Positions 21,645 to 33,387 of a stretch of DNA of 64,000 nt are shown in pieces. This DNA is from Nyssa sinensis (lineage: Eukaryota; Streptophyta; Magnoliopsida; Cornales; Nyssaceae). Every line of letters begins with the position of its first letter. The first letter of the stretch is position 1. The notes below the pieces were generated by a model that was not told the DNA's origin, searched no databases, and saw only the letters and a list, made by a program, of their open reading frames with translations. Position numbers and translations under genes: made by a program. The DNA is taken from the NCBI GenBank assembly GCA_008638375.1, contig CM018036.1:12882328-12946327 (forward strand). The letters are read 5' to 3'.

Positions 21645-22606
21645 GCAATGATCAAAATTTTGTTTCTTTTCCATCGAAATAGTCGAAACGTTTCCGTTTC
21701 TCAATGTACTGAAACGAAACATAAGTGAAATATTAAAATTCACATGTTTCCGTGGAAACAAAGTTATTTTTTGTTTCCATAGAAATACACCGAAATTCGT
21801 TGAAACATACCAAATGAGTAGAAACATTTCTCTTATTTAGCAATAATTCTAGAAGTTGATAAAAGATAATATCAATTTTTTTCAAATGAAGGAGGAGGTT
21901 GAAGAATTAAGACTCAAAATTACAAGAAGATATCTCTATTATAAAAAAAAAATGATAAGAAAAAGTAGTTGTGAAAATGAAAAAGGAAGTGAACAATTTA
22001 TTATAATATATAGTTACTAATTGTAATAAGTTTAACTTGATATTTACCCAAATTATCTATTTTTTATATATATTATATAGTACATATATATTATGTTATA
22101 GTATTGTATATAACTATAATAATTCAATATATTAAAAAAAAAAGATTTTTTTTATAAATATGTTTTAGAAAGTCGCTTGAGGGCAAACCCATCTATAAAA
22201 ATCTCATAAAAATTAAAAACTAGCTCTAAAATTTTGTATACTTGTTTTTAACTAATAAAGAACTATTTAGTATTAATGACTAATTTATATGAAAGTTTAT
22301 TTCTGTTTTAGTATTAATGACTAATTTACATGTAAGTTTATTTATGTTTTAATATTAATGACTAATTTACATTTACGTTTATTTTTTAGTTTCACCTTAG
22401 TATCCTCTAGTGCGGATAGATATGTACATTAAAACATTTCTAATTAGTTGTATAATATTTATCCACACACATTCATATATTTTATTTTATGTTTCTATAC
22501 GTTTAATTTTTTTCACCGTTTCCATTATATTTCCAAAACGTTTGTGAAATATTTTCATTCCCTGGGTGACCGAAACAACACTTCGAAATGAAATTTTGAT
22601 TCTTGC
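21645..22606. mobile_element. AT-rich element with GATCAAAAT-type inverted ends
   Basis: The left end GCAATGATCAAAATTTTGTT and the complement of the right end, GCAAGAATCAAAATTTCATT, are similar. Both sides carry subterminal CGAAACGTTTCC-type repeats. A third, partial copy of the end lies at about 22695-22800 (CGAAACGATATTTTGATCC). No transposase is visible and no clear target duplication was found, so the class is undecided. Confidence 0.45.
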
Positions 22607-22807
22607 ATTTATCATAAATATGATGTATATGCCTTAAACATGTACAAATATTCAATAAATAGGCTTATTTGTATAAATAAATAAATTTTAAGTCATGTTT
22701 CCAGATGTTTCCAATTTTTTCTCCATTTTCATTATATTTCCGAAACGTTTCCATTTCCGGACAGACCGAAACTATATATCGAAACGATATTTTGATCCTT
22801 GGTTGAA

Positions 22808-23359
22808 GGGTAAATTACACTCACCCTCCTTAAAGTTTTTGACAATTACAAAGATTTGTTTTGAAATTTTTGAAATGACACTGATCTCTATACTTTTACA
22901 AACAAACTAAAAAAACCTCTCCCGTAACCTTATTTTTTCAAAATGACAAAAGTGCCCCTTCCAATTTTATTTTTTGCATTTTTTCAATTTGAGCACTTTT
23001 TCTAACTTTACTTTAAAGAAGTTTTCATTTTATATAAAAAAAAAATAAATTTAAAATATATAAATTATATTTTTTTAGTGAAAAAAGATTTTAATTAATA
23101 TTTATTTGAAAGTGAAAATAAAAGTTAGAAAAAATGGTCAAACTTGAAAAAATGCATAAAAGAAAAAAAAGAAAAAGGAAGGGGACACTTTTGTTATTTT
23201 GAAAAAAGTAAGGCTGAAGGTCAGCAAAAGTAGGGGAGGTTAGTGTCATTTCAGAAATATCAGAAAAAGTCTTTATAATTGTTAGAAATATCAAGAAAAG
23301 TCAGTGTAATTTACTTTGTAATTGTTTGAAATATCAAGAAAAATAAGTGTAATTTACCC
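22808..23359. mobile_element. Fold-back Mutator-like element (non-autonomous)
   Basis: The element starts GGGTAAATTACACTCACCCT and ends in the complement of GGGTAAATTACACTTATTTT, the same terminus class as the Pack-MULE at 56322-61334. The two arms are complementary over most of their length, for example TTTTTTGCATTTTTTCAATT near 22970 and AACTTGAAAAAATGCATAAA near 23140, so the whole element forms a long hairpin. A 40-bp part of the right end is duplicated in tandem (about 23275-23315 and 23317-23359). Flanking 9-mers TTGGTTGAA and TATGTTAAT match only partly. There is no coding region. Confidence 0.65.
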
Positions 23360-23399
23360 TATGTTAATTTGACATGTTATTGCACTTGAGAATGTGTAT

Positions 23400-23690
23400 T
23401 TTAATGCTAGCGTGGATTTGAGATATTTCTATTGGACTTGAATGCATGAAGTTAATGTTGATATAGATTTTTGATGTGATTTAGTACACTTGAATGTGTG
23501 AAATTAATGTTGATATAAATTTGGGACTTGTTAACACATTTGAAATTATGGAATTATTGGTCATATTTAGTTAAAACACTTGAAAGTGTAGAATTATTGA
23601 TTAGGCTATGTTATTATTTGATTAACACACATTGAAGTGTGAAATTATTAGTTATTACATTGTGCACTTGAGTATATGGGCATAATATAC
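23400..23690 (+). repeat. Degenerate tandem repeat
   Basis: Phrases of the type CACTTGAATGTGTGAAATTA recur four to five times with spacing of about 60-75 bp, and parts of the first two units are almost identical (ATTAATGTTGATATA). No coding function is apparent. Confidence 0.6.
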
Positions 23691-23694
23691 TATG

Positions 23695-24706
23695 CAGGAA
23701 TGGAGTCAATGTAGGCCTAGGGTCAATTGCCCTCCTCAACCTTTTTATTTAAAATTTTTTTTTTAGATTTGTTAAAAAGAAACTTAAATACATTCCTTTA
23801 ATTTTTATTTTTGCCCTCACTTGAAATCAAACTTTTTCACAATTATCATTACCCAAAGTTTAATATTACTCCTCTTTATTTAGTATTTCCAAAAAGGTTG
23901 TTGTGTGCAATTAAAAAGTGTCAAACCTATAATTGTTTGACCCAAATATGGAAAACATAAACGGCTAAAACATCATTCAACTTATTCTAGCATAAATAAA
24001 AAAAAGTCCTCTGCGTCACAATTTCTATCCAATGTTGACGAATCTTTCTCAAATATGAAAGCTTTTAAAGCTTTCTTGAATATCTACACTAAGTCTAACA
24101 AAAATCATGTACCCACTCTAACAAGGAAGTCAAATTGTAAGTTGTGATATCAATGTTACTCAAAATTGCAACATGTTTGTATGCAAAAGTGAAATATAAT
24201 TTTGCTTTTAGGACCTTTTCTTTTTAATGTGATTTTATTCAAGAATTTTGTTTTAACTAGATTACATCTATATTATTTTTCTCTAAATTCATTGAACAAT
24301 AAGGGCACACCACTTGTTCTTCGATCATTTTATTCGATAGTATAATGTAGTATATATGGGATTATTGGGAATTGGTAGGTTTTTATTTTTTTGAACTTCT
24401 TATGCATATATTTTTAGAAAAAATTGTCATATCATATAACAATTGATTTTTTTTTCTAAATGAGGTTTTATGGCAATTAACATGTTTATATGATTTGATA
24501 ATTTTTCCTATCCTAGTCTTTTTGGTCTATCATTAATCTAATATGTAGATTAATATTGAAAATGACTTCCCCAATATATTTAGTTACTTAGTAAAAATAT
24601 CATTAATCAATATTAATTTGTTATACTTCTTCAATTTTTAAACTTAGAATTGAATATTAAGAACAAAGTTCGCCCCTTCTAACGTAAATTCTAGCTCCGT
24701 CCCTAG
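23695..24706. mobile_element. Decayed hAT-like element (tentative)
   Basis: The left end CAGGAATGGAGTCAATGTAG and the complement of the right end, CTAGGGACGGAGCTAGAATT, share a pattern typical of a plant hAT family. A short stretch near 24010-24090 can be read as SNVDESFSNMKAFKAF, vaguely like the hAT C-terminal dimerisation motif. The flanking 8-mers differ by four transitions, so the target duplication is unproven. The minus-strand 122-codon ORF overlapping the right end (24657-25025) has no recognisable domain. Confidence 0.35.
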
Positions 24707-25037
24707 CATCATGCATCATGTGATTGATATGGGTGAGCATACTTGAGAAGCGTGTGTTATGTTGTGCCATGGTGTAAAATGGGTTGGAAGCACTTGGGTG
24801 TATAGTGCTTGTGTATGTGAAAGGTGTGAATGACCTAAAATTTTGAGTGGGACTCGTTGCCTTTTGGTTGTGAACTATAAACTTTGTTAATTGGTAATCG
24901 TGTCCATCAGACTTGTAATCCATAAAGTAAGAAATTAATAAAAGTTTGCACTTGGTAAGTCTTGCCGGAAGATTTACCAAGACCCATTTCATGTTGTGAA
25001 AGTGTTGGTATATGAATCGGGACATGATTGTTCAAAG

Positions 25038-25577
25038 TAGAGCTGTAAACGGATCGGATCAGATGATTGCTTAAAGTAGAGTTGTAAACGGATCAGATCA
25101 GAGCCGATCCAAATCCGATCCGTTTAATAAGAAATTCAATCCAATCCGATCCGATCCGTTAATCCGACGGATCAAGCGAATATTAATCCGTATCCGAATC
25201 CGTTAATAACCGGATATCTGATCCGTTAATCCGGTTTGATCCGTTTAAAATTATAATATATATATATATATTAAAAATTAATATATTATTAATAAAATTA
25301 ATATATTATATAGAAATATATTAATATATATAAATTAATATATTATATAAATATATATATAATATAATAAATACATATTAATATATATAATATTAATTTT
25401 AATATATATATATAAACGGATCGGATCGGATCAACCTATATCATATCTGGTCCGTTTATATTTGGGATAATCGGATTCGGATCGGATCAGATTGAGTCAC
25501 AGATCACTATTTCTAAAATCATATCCGAAATTAACGGATCGGATCTCGGATCGAGATCCGATCCATTGACAACTCTA
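25038..25577. mobile_element. GGATCC-rich hAT-like MITE
   Basis: The ends TAGAGCTGTAAACGGATCGG and, on the other strand, TAGAGTTGTCAATGGATCGG form inverted repeats. The 8-bp flanks GTTCAAAG (25030-25037) and GCTCAAAG (25578-25585) differ at one base, as for hAT elements. Inside, both halves consist of degenerate GGATC/CGGATCGGATC repeats around an AT-only core at about 25250-25415, so the element can fold on itself. The left end is duplicated in tandem with a 39-bp period (25026-25064 and 25065-25103), including the target site. No coding region. Confidence 0.75.
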
Positions 25578-25591
25578 GCTCAAAGCATATT

Positions 25592-28559
25592 TGTCACGAC
25601 CAGAAACCCACCCTATGCGGATCTCGTGTCAAAGGGCCGGCCCAATAGCCTCCCTACCTTTCTCATTCTTAACATTAACGATCACAATAAATAATATAAC
25701 ATAATCAATAAAGTGTGGAAGCCTTATTACAGCCATTATTCAAAGTCTGGAAATAAAATTGGCAACAGTCTAAACATAACCACTTTTAGGTGGTGAGTAC
25801 ATGGGAGAGACTATATCATTCTACCATGCTCCTCAACTCTCTCCCTATGCTCTTGACCTCATACTGTAGTTCTGTAGCATTCTCACCTGAAAAATTTAGT
25901 AAAGGGTGAACTACAAACTCAGTAAGTAAACGCTTATCTCAAATACGGGTTAAAGTAATCATAGAAAATATAGGATCATAAATGAACATGATAGCCAATC
26001 ATGGAAGAAATTTCAGTAAGCAAAAAGATGCCAGAATGGCTAATGAACAGTAAGGCATAACAACTAACTATGAGCGCGGACGTACCACCATCCTTATTTC
26101 TAATTCAACCTCAAGTTTTAATACTTTCCCCCTTTGGTGTGACCAACCCAAGCCTATTAGAGCGCAGACGTACCGCCATCCTCCTCAGCTCTAAGCCACC
26201 CTCAAAGATTCATATCTAGAGCGCGGACGTACCGTCATTCTCTAGAGATTCTCAATAACGTGTCATATATTGTTTAGTATTCGAGCATTAAGGAATACAC
26301 AAAATCGTATCAAGGTATTGACATACAATAACTCATCAAATCCATCGGATACTCCATGGTGGGAGTAATAGCAATGAACATATATACATGAGTACAAGCT
26401 TGGCAGTAATGGAAACATCGTGGCTTGGGAAACCATGTATAAAAGATAGAAATCCACTTACCTTTTTAACGCGTCTAAGTATCCTATGTCCTTCCATTTT
26501 CCTTTTGAATCTCCTATATATATCAGTAAACATATTTTAGTTTTAATGTCATTTATCAATTTGAGGCGGACATAACTTTAAGTATCTCTTTACTAATTTA
26601 GGCTTTCACGATTTCCAAATTAACTAATTTACCCAAGGGCAAAATAGTCATTTACGTGCCTCTACTTTTTGGGTTCTGTTTTCACAATTTGGACTTCATT
26701 GTTGAGTCCAGTAGGTTTGACATAATAAAAATTCACTATTTACTCATCTCAATCGGAGTCCGTTTGACTCACACTTGACTTAGGGACATTTTGGTCATTT
26801 TGGTGTTTCTACTGGTATTTTATCTTTTGGGGCTCCGTCTCTTGAAACAGACCTCATCGTTGAATTCAGAGGACCCAAAACAGTAAGTTTGCACTACTCA
26901 TTTGCCCAATTTACACGTCGGGTTTTATTCAAATAATTATCTATTTAATTAGTTATTAATTAATTACTTAATTTAAATTAGTTAGATTTAATGTACATAT
27001 TATTTAGTGTGGAACAGACCACATATGCCTTAGTGTCACAATGGTCCACGTCTTAAAAGGTAGAGTTCTTCATGTTAAGGCGTCTTGGGTTCGATACTGC
27101 CCTTCGTGTGTTTTTTTTTTTTTTCTAATACTGAGCCAATCAATGGACAGGAACTATCCAACAGGAACAAGCTATTCCTAATCCAAATCTAATTCCTTAA
27201 ACCCTCAACCCAAACACCCCCAAAATCAGGTTTTAAAACATCAAAGCTGAAACGTTTCATCACTAAGTGGGCTGGGCGTTACCCAACCAGATCTGCGCCC
27301 CACACCGAACGTGCAGCAATGGCTGCTTCACTATTTCCGTTCATCACCTCCAGCAACGATGACTCGCTGGCGATGACTTTATCGAGTTCTCTCGAAGGGT
27401 TTAATTGGGTATGTCGAGGGGGTTCCGTATCTACTCCTAGAGTTGGGAAAGGTAAGGTTTGGAGTCTCCAAAATCTACCACAACAGTGGCTACGCTGTGC
27501 TGAGCGCGTTTCTGGCATGGGAGGTTCTCCCTTTTCTTTGTGCCATTTTCTCTACCGTTTGAGCCAAAATCATTTTTACATATTTTCTGCACCCAATAGG
27601 ATCAATCTCCCATTGTTTAAACTAAGTTTCACGTACAAAAATTATACACTCGATTCTATCACTGAAAACCTGCAACAGCCCCGGTTTCCCTAATCTCCCA
27701 ACCATTTCCATCGATTCTTTCTGCCATAAATTCCTAGGTTCATGCTAGTTATGATCCTACGTTCAGATCTATCATGCATGCTCTTTAAAAAAATAATAAT
27801 AATAAAATAGAACGACCCACTTACTTAGTTCGTGAGTTCCCTTCGGTATCTCTTCTTGGATCGCGCCTGCTCTACCTACTGAATCTCGCAGCCTCAACCT
27901 AATCTCCTTCCCACTGTTTAATCTCTCTTTTTTTTTGTTAGCTTCCTATAGACTCACGGATGATCACATATATATCTGTTTCTTCTCTCAACTCTAGTGC
28001 CCCACAATTCTCTCACCCTATTCTTATCCCCTCTACAGCGCCCTTATCCCATTATCTTTTCTTTTGAATTTAAACTCTAATGCCCCTCCCTCATCCCTTA
28101 TGCATTTGTCACAATTGTATACACATAATCATATACACATGTACAACAATGCACATACGCAACCTGCTTTACACACCTACTCACATACATATTACACGTA
28201 TATATATCTACCTATATATATATATATAGACATATGTTAAATAAAAGTTTTAACTTTCCTTATTATTGATTTTTCTTATTTATATTTTCTTTTCCTATAA
28301 TTATTTTTACTTCAGTTTATTTTATTCAACTCATTCTAATTTCTTTTTTCTATTTCTATATATATATATATATATATGTACTCTCTTCTTCTTCTCTTTT
28401 TTTTTTTTTTGTTCACGATTGCTCGGGCATCGCCCGGGAATTATCCGAACTTTCAAACTTTAAAATTTTAAACCCAACCATTTTATTTAACATTAAATAG
28501 GAAGCCCAACGGCTCGGGTTACATGACTTATTCGGTTACATTTGGGTCAGGATATTACA
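25592..28559 (-). repeat. 3' LTR of the Tekay-type element
   Basis: On the minus strand it starts TGTAATATCC and ends GGTCGTGACA-like. It is nearly collinear with the other LTR (33388-36357); differences seen by eye are concentrated in the first 400 plus-strand bases. It contains a tRNA-like unit near 27026-27110, three spaced copies of a GAGCGCGGACGTACC-type motif (26072, 26160, 26219), and TA microsatellites near 28200-28380. The ORFs inside (27279-27518, 27319-27693, 28266-28463) recur in the other LTR and are not genes. Confidence 0.92.
27026..27124 (+). repeat. tRNA-like unit with T tail inside the 3' LTR
   Basis: CTTAGTGTCACAATGGTCC resembles an A box and CTTGGGTTCGATACTGCC contains a near-consensus B box (GGTTCGATAC), about 45 bp apart. 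A run of T at 27111-27124 follows, as at a Pol III terminator. The same unit is present in the other LTR (about 34826-34918), so it predates this insertion. It does not fold into an obvious cloverleaf, so a SINE-derived or Pol III-like segment is more likely than a tRNA gene. Confidence 0.5.
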
Positions 28560-28560
28560 T

Positions 28561-28573
28561 TCTTCCCCCCTTA
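28561..28573 (-). promoter_or_regulatory. Polypurine tract of the Tekay-type element
   Basis: Directly inside the 3' LTR the minus strand reads TTAAGGGGGGAAGA, the expected primer site for plus-strand DNA synthesis. Its place next to the LTR start TGTAATA supports the LTR border. Confidence 0.85.
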
Positions 28574-28602
28574 AATAAGTTTGGTCCCCAAACTTAACTA
28601 AA

Positions 28603-31600
28603 TTATGGTGTAAATAAATGGGGATATTGGGCTTGCATTTCGTCTTCTCGTTCCCAAGTAGCTTCCTCAAGTCAGGTGTTCCTTCATAAGACCTTTACCA
28701 ATTGAATGGTTTTGTTTCGTAGAACTTTCTCTCGCCTATCTAAGATTTGTACTGGCTGCTCAATATAACTCAAGTCCTCCTGAACATCAAGTGGCTCGTG
28801 CTCAACTATCTGATTTGGGTTACGCACACACTTCCTTAGCATTGAAACATGGAATACATCATGTACATGAGCTAACTCATGTGATAATGCTAACCGATAC
28901 GCTACTGGACTGACTCGGCCGACAATTCTAAACGGTCCAATGTACTGTGGCCCTAATTTCTCCCTCTTGCCAAATCTAACCACTCCTTTCATTGGCGACA
29001 CCTTCAAAAACACGTAGTCACCTGTCGTGAACTCCAACTCTCGTCTCCTAGTATTAGCGTAACTCTTCTGTCGACTCTGAGTTGCTAGTAAACGCTGTCT
29101 GATTAGGTGGATCTTATCGGTAGTCTGCTCTACTATCTCTGGCCCAAATAACTTCCTATCACCTACCTCTGTCCAGCATAGTGGGGATCTACACTGTCTC
29201 CCATATAGTGCCTCATACGGTGCCATATCGATACTAGATTGGTAGCTGTGGTTGTATGTGAACTCTACCAACGGCAGTTGATCCTCCTAACTTCCCTTGA
29301 AATCCATAACACAGAATCGTAGTAAGTCCTCCAATGTCTGTATCGTCCTCTCAGACTGTCCATCTGTCTCGGGGTGGTATGCAGTGCTAAGACTCAACTC
29401 TGTACCCATCGCTTTCAGTAAACTCCTCCAAAACTTAGACATAAATCGGGGATCTCGGTCGGACACAATGGATACTAGAACTCCATGTAATCGAACGATC
29501 TCCCTAATGTATAACATCGCCAATCGGTCTAAAGTCTGAGTCGTCTTGGTCGCAAGAAAATGAGCTGTCTTTGTTAGTCTATCGACGATCACCCAGATAA
29601 AATCGTTCCCATATAATGTCTTAGGTAACCCTGATACAAAATCCATCGTAATGTGTTCCCATTTCCACTCTGGTATTGGCAGTGATTGTAGGAGTCCTCC
29701 TAGTTTCTGGTGCTCAACCTTGATCTGCTGACAATCTATACATCGTGCAATGTGCCCAGCTATATCCTTTTTCATCCCTGACCACCAGTAAGTGCTTCTC
29801 ATATTATGGTACATTTTTGTATTTCCTGGGTGTATAACAAATCTAGAACCGTGGGCCTCATCAAGAATCTCCTTCCTAATCTCGGGTACATCTGGCACGC
29901 AAATCTTGTCATAATAATACAACACCTCATCTTGTATAAAGAAATCTGTGTTTCCTCCAGTCTCAGCCTCCTGACGAAGCTTAACCAACTTGCTGTCGTG
30001 AGCCTAGAATTCCCTAATCTTGTCAACAATCGTAAGACTAATTGTGACATTAGCACACATTGCCCTAGAACCTGGCAGAATCACCTCAACCTCCATGGTC
30101 TCTAAATCCTGTAATAGCTCTTCCTGAGTAGTCAACAGGTAAGCAAGACTCCCTGATGACTTCCTGCTAAGAGCATCTGCCACCACATTCGCCTTCCCTG
30201 GATGGTACTGTATACTGAGCTCGTAGTCCTTGATCAACTCCAACCAACGTTGTTGACGCATATTGAGCTCCTTCTGTGTAAACAAGTACTTGAGACTTTT
30301 GTGATCTGTGAAAATCTCACATGTGACTCCATACAGATAATGCCTCCAAATTTTAAGGGCGAAGACAATAGCTGTAAGCTCGAGGTCGTGAGTTGGGTAG
30401 TTCTTCTCATGTGGCCTCAATTGCTGTGAAGCATAAGCCACCACCTTTTCCTGTTGCATAAGAACACACCCTAAGCCTTGGCATGAAGCATCACTATAGA
30501 TCACAAAGCCCTCTGCCCCATCTGGCACTGTCAAAATTGGAGCTGTAACCAGTCGGTTCTTCAGCTCTTGAAAACTCTGCTCCCTCTCTTCGGTCCAAAT
30601 GAATGGAGTATTCTTCTTGGTCAGCTGGGTAATCGGCATAGCTATCTTGGAGAAATCCTTGACAAATCTCCTATAATAGCCAGCTAAACCCATGAAACTG
30701 CGAACCTCTGTGACAGTAGTCGGTTGGGGCCAACTGGTAATAGCCTCTATCTTTTGGGGGTCCACGGAGATCCCATCCTTACTAATCACATGCCCTAAAA
30801 ATGAGACACTTGGAAGCCAGAATTCACACTTCTTAAACTTAGCGTATAACTTTTGCTCCCCTAGCGTCTGTAGGACCTTCCTCAAATGCACCTCATGTTC
30901 TTCCTGGTTCTTAGAATAAATCAGAATGTCATTGATGAATACGATTATAAAATCATCCAAGTACGGCTTGAACACTTTGTTCATTATGTCTATGAATGCG
31001 GCTGGGGAATTAGTCACCCCAAAAGGCATGACCAAAAACTCGTAATGTCCATACCGAGTCCTGAACGCCGTCTTTTGAATGTCTGTGGGCCTAACCTTCA
31101 ACTGGTGGTAATCGGACCTCAGATCGATCTTTGAGAACACCTGAGCTCCCTTCAGTTGGTCAAATAAATCATCTACTCTGGGTAGTGGATACCTGTTTTT
31201 GATGGTGACCTTATTCAGTTCACGGTAATCTATACATAGCCTCATGGTCCCATCCTTCTTCTTAACAAACAGTACAGGTGCACCCCATGGCGATGAACTG
31301 GGTCGTATGAAACCCTTGTCTAGTAGTTCCTGTAGCTGGAGCTTCAACTCCTTCAGCTCAGCTGGGGCCATTCTGTAGGGTGTTTTAGATATCGATACAG
31401 TGCCTGGTAGTACATTGATACTAAACTCAATCTCTCGGTTGACAGGCATCCTTGGAAGATCGTCTAAAAACACCTCAGGGAATTCCTTGGCAATGGGAAT
31501 CTGCTTTAACACTGGCTGTTGTGCCTCGGTGTCCTGGATGCTACACAAAAACCCATGGCACCCCTTGCAAAATAACCGTCTAGCCTGTATAGCAGAAACA

Positions 31601-32400
31601 AAATACGGTGGAGCAACCACTCCAGTCCCCTCAAACTCCACGGTCAGGAATCTAGGGCTCTGAATAAGCACTCTCTTGGTCACATAATCTATCGTAGCAT
31701 GGTTTGCAGTTAACCAATCCATTCCAAGAATAACGTCAAACCCACAAATCTCTAATGGTATCAGATCGACAAGTAAAGGTACCCCCATAATCTGTTTCTC
31801 ACAGTTCCTATACATGGCCTCCCCCATTAATGATTGCCCCGATGGTATAGTCACATTAAGTAAGTATCCTAAGGATTCTGTCAATCTGTTCAACTTAGCA
31901 GCATATGCAGGGGATATAAAAGAGTGCGTAGAACCAGTATCAAACAAAACATGGGCAGGCTGTGAACAAACTAGAAGTGTACCTGCCACCACTGAAGTTG
32001 ACGCCTGAACATCCCCTAGCATTATGGCAAAAACCTGTTCGGCCTGTTGTGGAACATTGCCTTGTCCATTCCTGCGGTTCGGTGGCCTATTCACTGTAGC
32101 TGTAGACACTGGTGCTGGTATTGGTGCCCTAACCGAAATGGCACTGTTAGTGGCTCTGTTATTCTGAGGGCACTCCCTAGCAAAATGTCCCACCTGACCG
32201 CATTGATAGCAAGCATTATTATCCTTCATACACGGGCCCTTATGAGCTCTCTGACAGTTGGGGCATCTGGTTGCGGTCCCTTCAGTATTGCTCGGCCTCC
32301 TCAGATTGGGCCCTGTAGTTGGGGATCCTATCCTGGGTCTAGTAAATGAGGATCCTTGGCTAGGAAAAGCAGACTCTATACCTTAGGTTCTGCCCTCCAC
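28603..32400 (-). pseudogene. pol region: zinc knuckle, PR, RT, RNase H, integrase, chromodomain (inactive)
   Basis: One reading frame runs from near 32390 to a TAA at 28603-28605. Counting from the ATG at 32229: CCHC zinc knuckle C7-C10-H15-C20; protease FDTGSTHSF at about 96-104; RT about 280-460; RNase H about 555-690 with SDAS, TDHKSL and ADALSR. After a stop come an HHCC zinc region, the integrase catalytic Asp, Asp and Glu (TMDF, SDRD, GQSER), a GPY/F-like segment (YIGPFRIVGR) and the start of a chromodomain. In-frame stops: TAG 30004-30006, TAG 29287-29289, TGA 28684-28686 and TGA 28672-28674, the last two in the chromodomain. RT residue 433, normally the first Asp of the catalytic pair, is Asn (codon 30931-30933), and the Gly usual after RS is Asp at 373. 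All look like C-to-T or G-to-A changes. Confidence 0.92.
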
Positions 32401-33211
32401 CTGGCCTCTGCTTTGCCCGTCTCTTGGCAAACTCTTCGCCACTCATCTCAACGATTCTGGCGGTGGCCACTACGTCATTGAAGGTAGCTAACCGCTGAGA
32501 CCTCACTCTGTCCTTAATGGCCCATCGTAGCCCCTCCTCAAACTTCTGGGCCTTAAGATCCTCACTGTTGATAACATTCGGGCAAAATCTGGCCAACTCG
32601 ATAAATGCGGCCTTATACTGCTCCACTGTCATACTACCCTGCTGAAGTACCATGAACTCAGCGATTTTTCGATTCTTCACTTCACGGGGAAAGTACTTCT
32701 CATTGAACACTGTCGTAAAACGCTGCCAGTCCATGTTCGGCTCCTTGGCCTCCTCAAGCATCCACCATTTGTGGGTAGCTCCCTTGAACCGATACGTGGC
32801 ATAGGCCACCTTCTGTGTCTCAGTGCATGGAAAGATGCGAAAAAGTCTGTTCATCTCCAAGAGCTATTCTTCTGCAGCTATGGCTCCTTGGGTACCGTCA
32901 AAGGATGGCGGCTTCATCTTCTGGAACCGCTCATAGAGGAACACCAGATCATACTCCTCCCTTTGAGAGTTACCCCTGTTGGCAGGCCGCCCCCGTCGCG
33001 CTAGCTGGCCAGTATTTTGGTTCGCCGGTTGCTCCTGTTGTACCGGCTGACTAGCACCCATATTGACAGGCGGTTCTTGTGGTGCTGGCTGGCTAGTGCC
33101 TGTCTGATTCGTACCAGCCTGACTCTAGGGCAATGCTTCAATAACCCTCTTCATCAATTGTTCCAAACGCTCGATACGGTCCATAGCAGCGGTCACCCTT
33201 GTGTCAACCAT
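32360..33211 (-). pseudogene. gag of the Tekay-type element (inactive)
   Basis: gag forms the capsid-like particle. The ATG at 33209-33211 opens a frame with an N-terminal coiled-coil-like segment (DRIERLEQLMKRVIEAL), a Gln/Pro-rich stretch, then the capsid core (KMKPPSFDGTQ; RLFRIFPCTETQKVAYATYR; EKYFPREVKNRK; FARFCPNV-like). In-frame TAG codons at 33125-33127 and 32864-32866 truncate it. The frame closes at 32360, and the zinc knuckle and pol lie one frame over, so a 1-base indel has occurred between about 32360 and 32400. In intact relatives gag and pol usually form a single ORF. No expression signal is visible other than the LTR. Confidence 0.9.
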
Positions 33212-33371
33212 TGCTGAAAAATACATTCAGGTGATATTCACATAAGATAATAGTCAATATTCACATAAATTCTAGCATAGTAGTATCAGTATTATCTATC
33301 GGCTGCCTCTTAGACTTAACAGTTCTAATGTCCTAGTCTTATCTCCCATGACTCTTTAGCACCTAAAACTT

Positions 33372-33384
33372 AGCTCTAATACCA
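33372..33384 (-). promoter_or_regulatory. Primer-binding site (initiator tRNA-Met)
   Basis: On the minus strand TGGTATTAGAGCT starts 3 bases inside the 5' LTR. It matches the usual plant TGGTATCAGAGC primer site complementary to the 3' end of initiator tRNA-Met, with one transition. Confidence 0.9.
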
Positions 33385-33387
33385 AGC

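Noticed and set aside
24657..25025. 122-codon minus-strand ORF
   Set aside because: No domain, overlaps the end of a tentative hAT-like element, and the composition does not look coding.
27031..27110. A genuine tRNA gene in the LTR
   Set aside because: Boxes are present, but I could not pair the acceptor and anticodon stems into a cloverleaf, and it repeats with the LTR.
27279..27693. ORFs of 79 and 124 codons starting near 27.3 kb, possibly a small gene
   Set aside because: The same ORFs recur at 35072-35522 because both are parts of the two LTRs, and the encoded peptides have no recognisable domain.
29297..33217. Plus-strand ORFs of 64-100 codons across the gypsy element
   Set aside because: They are shadows of the minus-strand gag-pol frame.
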